This document shows positions 60,805-64,000 of a stretch of DNA of 64,000 bases, piece by piece. The position numbers were made by a program, and so were the translations under genes. The stretch is from Micavibrio sp. UBA6145. GTDB taxonomy: Bacteria; Pseudomonadota; Alphaproteobacteria; Micavibrionales; UBA1664. Under the pieces are notes generated by a model that saw only the letters and a program-made list of their open reading frames with translations, ran no database searches and was not told where the DNA came from. The first letter of the stretch is position 1. The number at the start of each line of letters is the position of its first letter. The stretch covers positions 508,452 to 572,451 of the forward strand of contig DIUZ01000026.1 in NCBI GenBank assembly GCA_002423205.1, in the 5' to 3' direction.

Positions 60805-62523
60805 ATGTACCAGGCTCCTACCTCCGAAATGATCTTTATCCTGCGCTATGTCGTTGGCCGCGACCGGCTTAAGGCATTGCCCGGACAGGGTTCTTTGGAC
60901 GATTTGCTTGAACCGGTCCTGTTCGAGGCCGCGAAACTGGCCGAAGACGTACTGGCCCGCATCAACGTCGCCGGCGACAAAAAACCCGCCCGCTGGGAAG
61001 ACGGTAAAGTCATAACCAGCCCCGGCTGGAAAGAAGCCTATAAGGCCTATGTCGACGGCAGCTGGAATACGGTTGTCTTCCCCCAGCAATACGGTGGTCA
61101 GGGCCTGCCCTGGAGCCTGGCCTTCCCGGTCCAGGAAATGTGGCAGGCCTCGAATCTCGCTTTTGGCCTGTGCCCGCTCCTTAATCAGGGCGCGATCGAG
61201 GCGATCCTTCATCACGGGACGGAAGAACAGAAAAACTACTATTTGCCCAAAATGGTTTCCGGCGAATGGACCGGCACCATGAACCTGACCGAACCGCAGG
61301 CAGGCTCCGACCTTGCCGCTGTCCGCGCCAAGGCTGTCCGCGCCGCTGACGGGACGTACAAAATCACCGGACAGAAAATCTTCATCACCTACGGCGACCA
61401 CGATATGGCGCCGAACATCATCCATCTTGTGCTCGCGCGTCTGCCCGATGCACCGGAAGGGGTGAAGGGTATTTCGCTGTTCATCGTGCCCAAAATCCTT
61501 GAAAACGGCACGCCCAACGATGTGATGTGCGCATCCATCGAACACAAGCTGGGCATTCACGGATCACCCACATGCACCATGGCCTTTGGCGACAATGGCG
61601 GTGCCACCGGTTATCTGGTCGGCAAGGAAAACGAAGGCATCAAGTATATGTTCACGATGATGAACAACGCACGTTTGTCCGTTGGTCTTCAGGGCGTGGC
61701 CATTGCTGACCGCGCGCTCTACAAGGCGCATCTATTCGCGCATAACCGCGTTCAGGGCGGCGGCAAAACGATTGTCGAACATCACGACGTCAAGCGCATG
61801 CTGCTGACGATGCAGGCCTATGTCGAGGCCGGCCGCATGATGGTCTATGACGCCGCCTATCATCTGGACGCAAAAAACACCGCGCGTGTTGAACTGCTGA
61901 CCCCCATCGTCAAGGGCTGGTGCACCGACCGCGCGGTCGATGTCGCTTCCCTGTGCGTGCAGGTGCACGGCGGCATGGGCTTTATTGAGGAAACCGGTGC
62001 GGCCCAGTATTACCGCGATGCCCGCATCCTGCCCATTTATGAAGGCACAAACGGTATTCAGGCCATGGATCTTGTCGGCCGCAAGATCATCAAGGACGGC
62101 GGCGCGGCGATGACCGCGTGGATGGAAGAATACCAGTCCATCATCCCGGAACTCGACGCATCGCACGGTCAGGATTTCTCGATCACGGGTGAATTGCTCA
62201 ATGACGCCTTCGGCGCGCTGCGCCTTGCCACCGGCGCGATTGTCGCCTACGGCAAAAGCGAACAGCCCGACGCTGTCGGCGCAGTCGCCGTGCCCTATAT
62301 GACGTTGTGCGGTAATGTGATGGCCGCCACCATGCTGGCAAAAGCGGCCTTGGCGGCGCGGCAGTCTTTCCGCGACGGCAATCCGGAATCGCATTCGCCG
62401 CAATGGCTGCAAAGCAAGATCACGCTGGCACGCTTCTTTGCCGAACACATCCTGCCCCAGGCCATGGCCGGTGCGCGTACGGTTCGCCAGGGTGCTGAAA
62501 CCGTAGTTATGGCGCATCTGTAA
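60805..62523 (+). CDS. Acyl-CoA dehydrogenase (large, with N- and C-terminal extensions)
   Basis: A 572-residue FAD enzyme: WNTVVFPQQYGGQGLP, the MNLTEPQAGSDLAAVRAKAV flavin-binding mark, and the catalytic glutamate in YEGTNGIQAMDL, with QVHGGMGFIEETGAAQYYRD. The N-terminal extension (PTSEMIFILRYVVG) and a C-terminal extra domain (from about residue 450) identify the larger subfamily of acyl-CoA dehydrogenases with C-terminal domain, as in DmdC-type or long-chain enzymes. The exact substrate cannot be set. Its stop overlaps the rnr ATG by one base. Confidence 0.9.
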   Translation: MYQAPTSEMIFILRYVVGRDRLKALPGQGSLDDLLEPVLFEAAKLAEDVLARINVAGDKKPARWEDGKVITSPGWKEAYKAYVDGSWNTVVFPQQYGGQGLPWSLAFPVQEMWQASNLAFGLCPLLNQGAIEAILHHGTEEQKNYYLPKMVSGEWTGTMNLTEPQAGSDLAAVRAKAVRAADGTYKITGQKIFITYGDHDMAPNIIHLVLARLPDAPEGVKGISLFIVPKILENGTPNDVMCASIEHKLGIHGSPTCTMAFGDNGGATGYLVGKENEGIKYMFTMMNNARLSVGLQGVAIADRALYKAHLFAHNRVQGGGKTIVEHHDVKRMLLTMQAYVEAGRMMVYDAAYHLDAKNTARVELLTPIVKGWCTDRAVDVASLCVQVHGGMGFIEETGAAQYYRDARILPIYEGTNGIQAMDLVGRKIIKDGGAAMTAWMEEYQSIIPELDASHGQDFSITGELLNDAFGALRLATGAIVAYGKSEQPDAVGAVAVPYMTLCGNVMAATMLAKAALAARQSFRDGNPESHSPQWLQSKITLARFFAEHILPQAMAGARTVRQGAETVVMAHL

Positions 62524-64000
62524 TGGAATTAACCAAGCAAACGCTGCTCGATTTCATCAAATCGCAACCCAAACCGCAGACCAAACGGGACCTCGCGCGC
62601 GCCTTCAACCTGCGCGATCACGAAAAAATCCCCTTAAAAAAACTACTCAAAGAACTGGTCGGCGAAAACCTGATCGAACATCTGCCCAGCAAGACCTACA
62701 TCGCGCTCGACGCTGACAGCAAAACACAGGACGGGGCGCCCAGCGTCGCTATCCTGCGCGTGATCGAAGTCACGCTGGACGGCGATGTGTTCTGCGAACC
62801 TGCTGAGGACGAAGAGGGTCTGCCCCCGCGCATCCTGCTCGAACCCGGCAATCACGAACACGGCGCGCCCGGCGAAGGTGACCGCGTTCTGGCTAATATC
62901 AAATACCGCAAGGACGGTGCCGTTACCGCGCGCATTGTGCGCAAGCTTGGCGCGATCCGCGATAAACTGGTGCTCGGCCGCGCGGTCAAGGCCGGTGCCG
63001 GCTGGATTTTACAGCCGGTGAATCGCAGGGAAAAAGACGATTACATGCTCTCCGTCCCGTCGGACCAGCAGGATACGCTGGAACACGGCAGCCTGGTCGA
63101 AGCCATGGTGCAGGAAAGCCGCAACCTCAAACGCCCAAGCGCCAAACTGCACGCCATTATCGGTCACGATGATGATCCGAAGGCCATTTCGCTGATCGCC
63201 CTGCACGAACAGGGCCTGCGCGTGGAATTCCCCCAAAACGTGATCGATGAAACCGCCGACATGGTGGTGCCGCCGCTCGGCAACCGTGATGATCTTCGTT
63301 CCATCCCTCTGGTCACGATCGACGGCGAAGATGCGCGTGACTTTGACGACGCCGTGTTCGCTGAAAAAGACGGCGACGACTGGCATCTGATCGTCGCCAT
63401 CGCCGACGTATCGCATTACGTGCGTACGGGCATGTCACTGGACCGTGAGGCATATAAGCGTGGTAACTCCACGTATTTCCCGGACCGCGTCCTGCCGATG
63501 CTGCCCGAAAAACTGTCCAACGACATGTGCTCGCTGCGCCCGAAGGAAGACCGCGCGTGCCTGGCCGTGCACATGACCATCGACGTGCAGGGGAACTTAA
63601 AGAAATACAAATTCGTCCGCGGCCTGATGAAATCCGTCGCGCGCCTGACCTATGACCAGGTCCAGCACGCAATCGACGGCAAGACGGACGCAACGACCGA
63701 AACGCTGGTCGATGCGGTCATCAAGCCGCTTTATGCCGCGTACAAGATCCTCGATGCCGCGCGTGAACGCCGCGGCGCGCTGGACCTGGACATGAAAGAA
63801 CGCAAAGTCGTTGTCGATGCCAAGGGCAACATGACCGGCGTCATGCTCCGCCCGCGTTACGAAAGCCACAAGCTGATCGAGGAATTCATGATCCTCGCCA
63901 ACGTCGCCGCCGCCATGGCGCTGGAGGCGAAACAGGCACCCTGCATCTACCGCATCCACGACGTGCCGAGTAACGAGAAAATCGATTCCGCTCGTGCGTT
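62523..64000 (+). CDS. rnr: Ribonuclease R, N-terminal part (3' end outside window)
   Basis: The frame from the ATG at 62523 stays open to the window edge (492 codons). It starts with a winged-helix-like region (MELTKQTLLDFIKSQPKPQT), then cold-shock domains (YIALDADSKTQDG, GEGDRVLANIKYRKDG), and the RNB catalytic core: PLVTIDGEDARDFDDAVFAE with the conserved aspartates, VAIADVSHYV and YFPDRVLPMLPEKLSNDMCSL. It degrades structured RNA 3' to 5'. It overlaps the acyl-CoA dehydrogenase stop (TAATG), suggesting coupling. Confidence 0.96.
   Translation, partial: MELTKQTLLDFIKSQPKPQTKRDLARAFNLRDHEKIPLKKLLKELVGENLIEHLPSKTYIALDADSKTQDGAPSVAILRVIEVTLDGDVFCEPAEDEEGLPPRILLEPGNHEHGAPGEGDRVLANIKYRKDGAVTARIVRKLGAIRDKLVLGRAVKAGAGWILQPVNRREKDDYMLSVPSDQQDTLEHGSLVEAMVQESRNLKRPSAKLHAIIGHDDDPKAISLIALHEQGLRVEFPQNVIDETADMVVPPLGNRDDLRSIPLVTIDGEDARDFDDAVFAEKDGDDWHLIVAIADVSHYVRTGMSLDREAYKRGNSTYFPDRVLPMLPEKLSNDMCSLRPKEDRACLAVHMTIDVQGNLKKYKFVRGLMKSVARLTYDQVQHAIDGKTDATTETLVDAVIKPLYAAYKILDAARERRGALDLDMKERKVVVDAKGNMTGVMLRPRYESHKLIEEFMILANVAAAMALEAKQAPCIYRIHDVPSNEKIDSARA

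Overview
The window is a moderately GC-rich chromosomal segment of an alphaproteobacterium. This is inferred from the gene families and local orders present (rsmB-rpe-heparinase II/III, CysQ, SapC-like protein, AacS, a short SRP RNA ahead of dnaX, GTG and TTG starts backed by ribosome binding sites). A Micavibrio-like or rhodospirillalean lineage would fit, but nothing here proves the genus. Coding is dense on both strands. There are no rRNA genes, CRISPR arrays or intact insertion sequences. Four tRNAs (Arg-CCG, Thr-CGT, Tyr-GTA, Trp-CCA) and the SRP RNA are present.

Region by region. 1-2.7 kb: end of acetoacetyl-CoA synthetase, cysQ, a SapC-like gene, tRNA-Arg. 2.7-5.7 kb: an accessory-looking island with a small XRE regulator, then two paralogous XRE regulators with a shared effector-like C-terminal domain flanking an EgtD-family methyltransferase. 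5.7-11.4 kb: small genes, GST, queA, an AI-2E-type permease, and a sulfur-stress-like module (AhpD-like protein, BigR/SqrR-like ArsR regulator, rhodanese-membrane fusion). 11.4-14.6 kb: a 1048-residue protein with three apparent OmpR-type winged-helix units and a CarD-like segment, lying between the SRP RNA and dnaX. 14.7-22.1 kb: housekeeping run dnaX, xth, chorismate mutase, htpX, rsmB, rpe, heparinase-like. 22.1-28.6 kb (minus): gpt, then rpmI-rplT-pheS-GNAT-pheT-unknown, tightly coupled and without infC. 28.7-36.5 kb: polA, corA, rlmB, a TPR glycosyltransferase and a class D beta-lactamase. 37.1-40.6 kb: an overlapping operon of CDF exporter, glucokinase, NodB-type deacetylase and a diverged SAM hydroxide adenosyltransferase. 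40.6-41.1 kb: a decayed AbiEii fragment and mobile-element-like scar. 41.1-45 kb: FAD oxidoreductase, YihY, cold-shock protein and tuf.

Between tRNA-Trp and secE, where many proteobacteria have almost nothing, sit about 11.5 kb of accessory genes. These are a CheW-like protein and a receiver protein, facing an OmpR-type regulator, a periplasmic binding protein, a hybrid kinase with a C-terminal HPt domain and a second hybrid kinase, followed by a YflT-like stress protein and a DUF2946/TonB receptor/PepSY uptake set. Two related direct-repeat boxes (7-4-7 geometry) lie upstream of the two divergent signalling units, so the OmpR-type regulator probably controls both. secE-nusG follow, but rplK does not; rlmE, a lytic transglycosylase, an acyl-CoA dehydrogenase and the start of rnr complete the window.

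The best candidates for something undescribed are the EgtD/paired-regulator island (2.7-5.6 kb), the winged-helix/CarD-like giant (11.4-14.6 kb), and the phosphorelay with its two boxes and compositionally mosaic sensor half (46.7-53.7 kb). All functions are inferred from sequence reading alone; no database search or computation was run.
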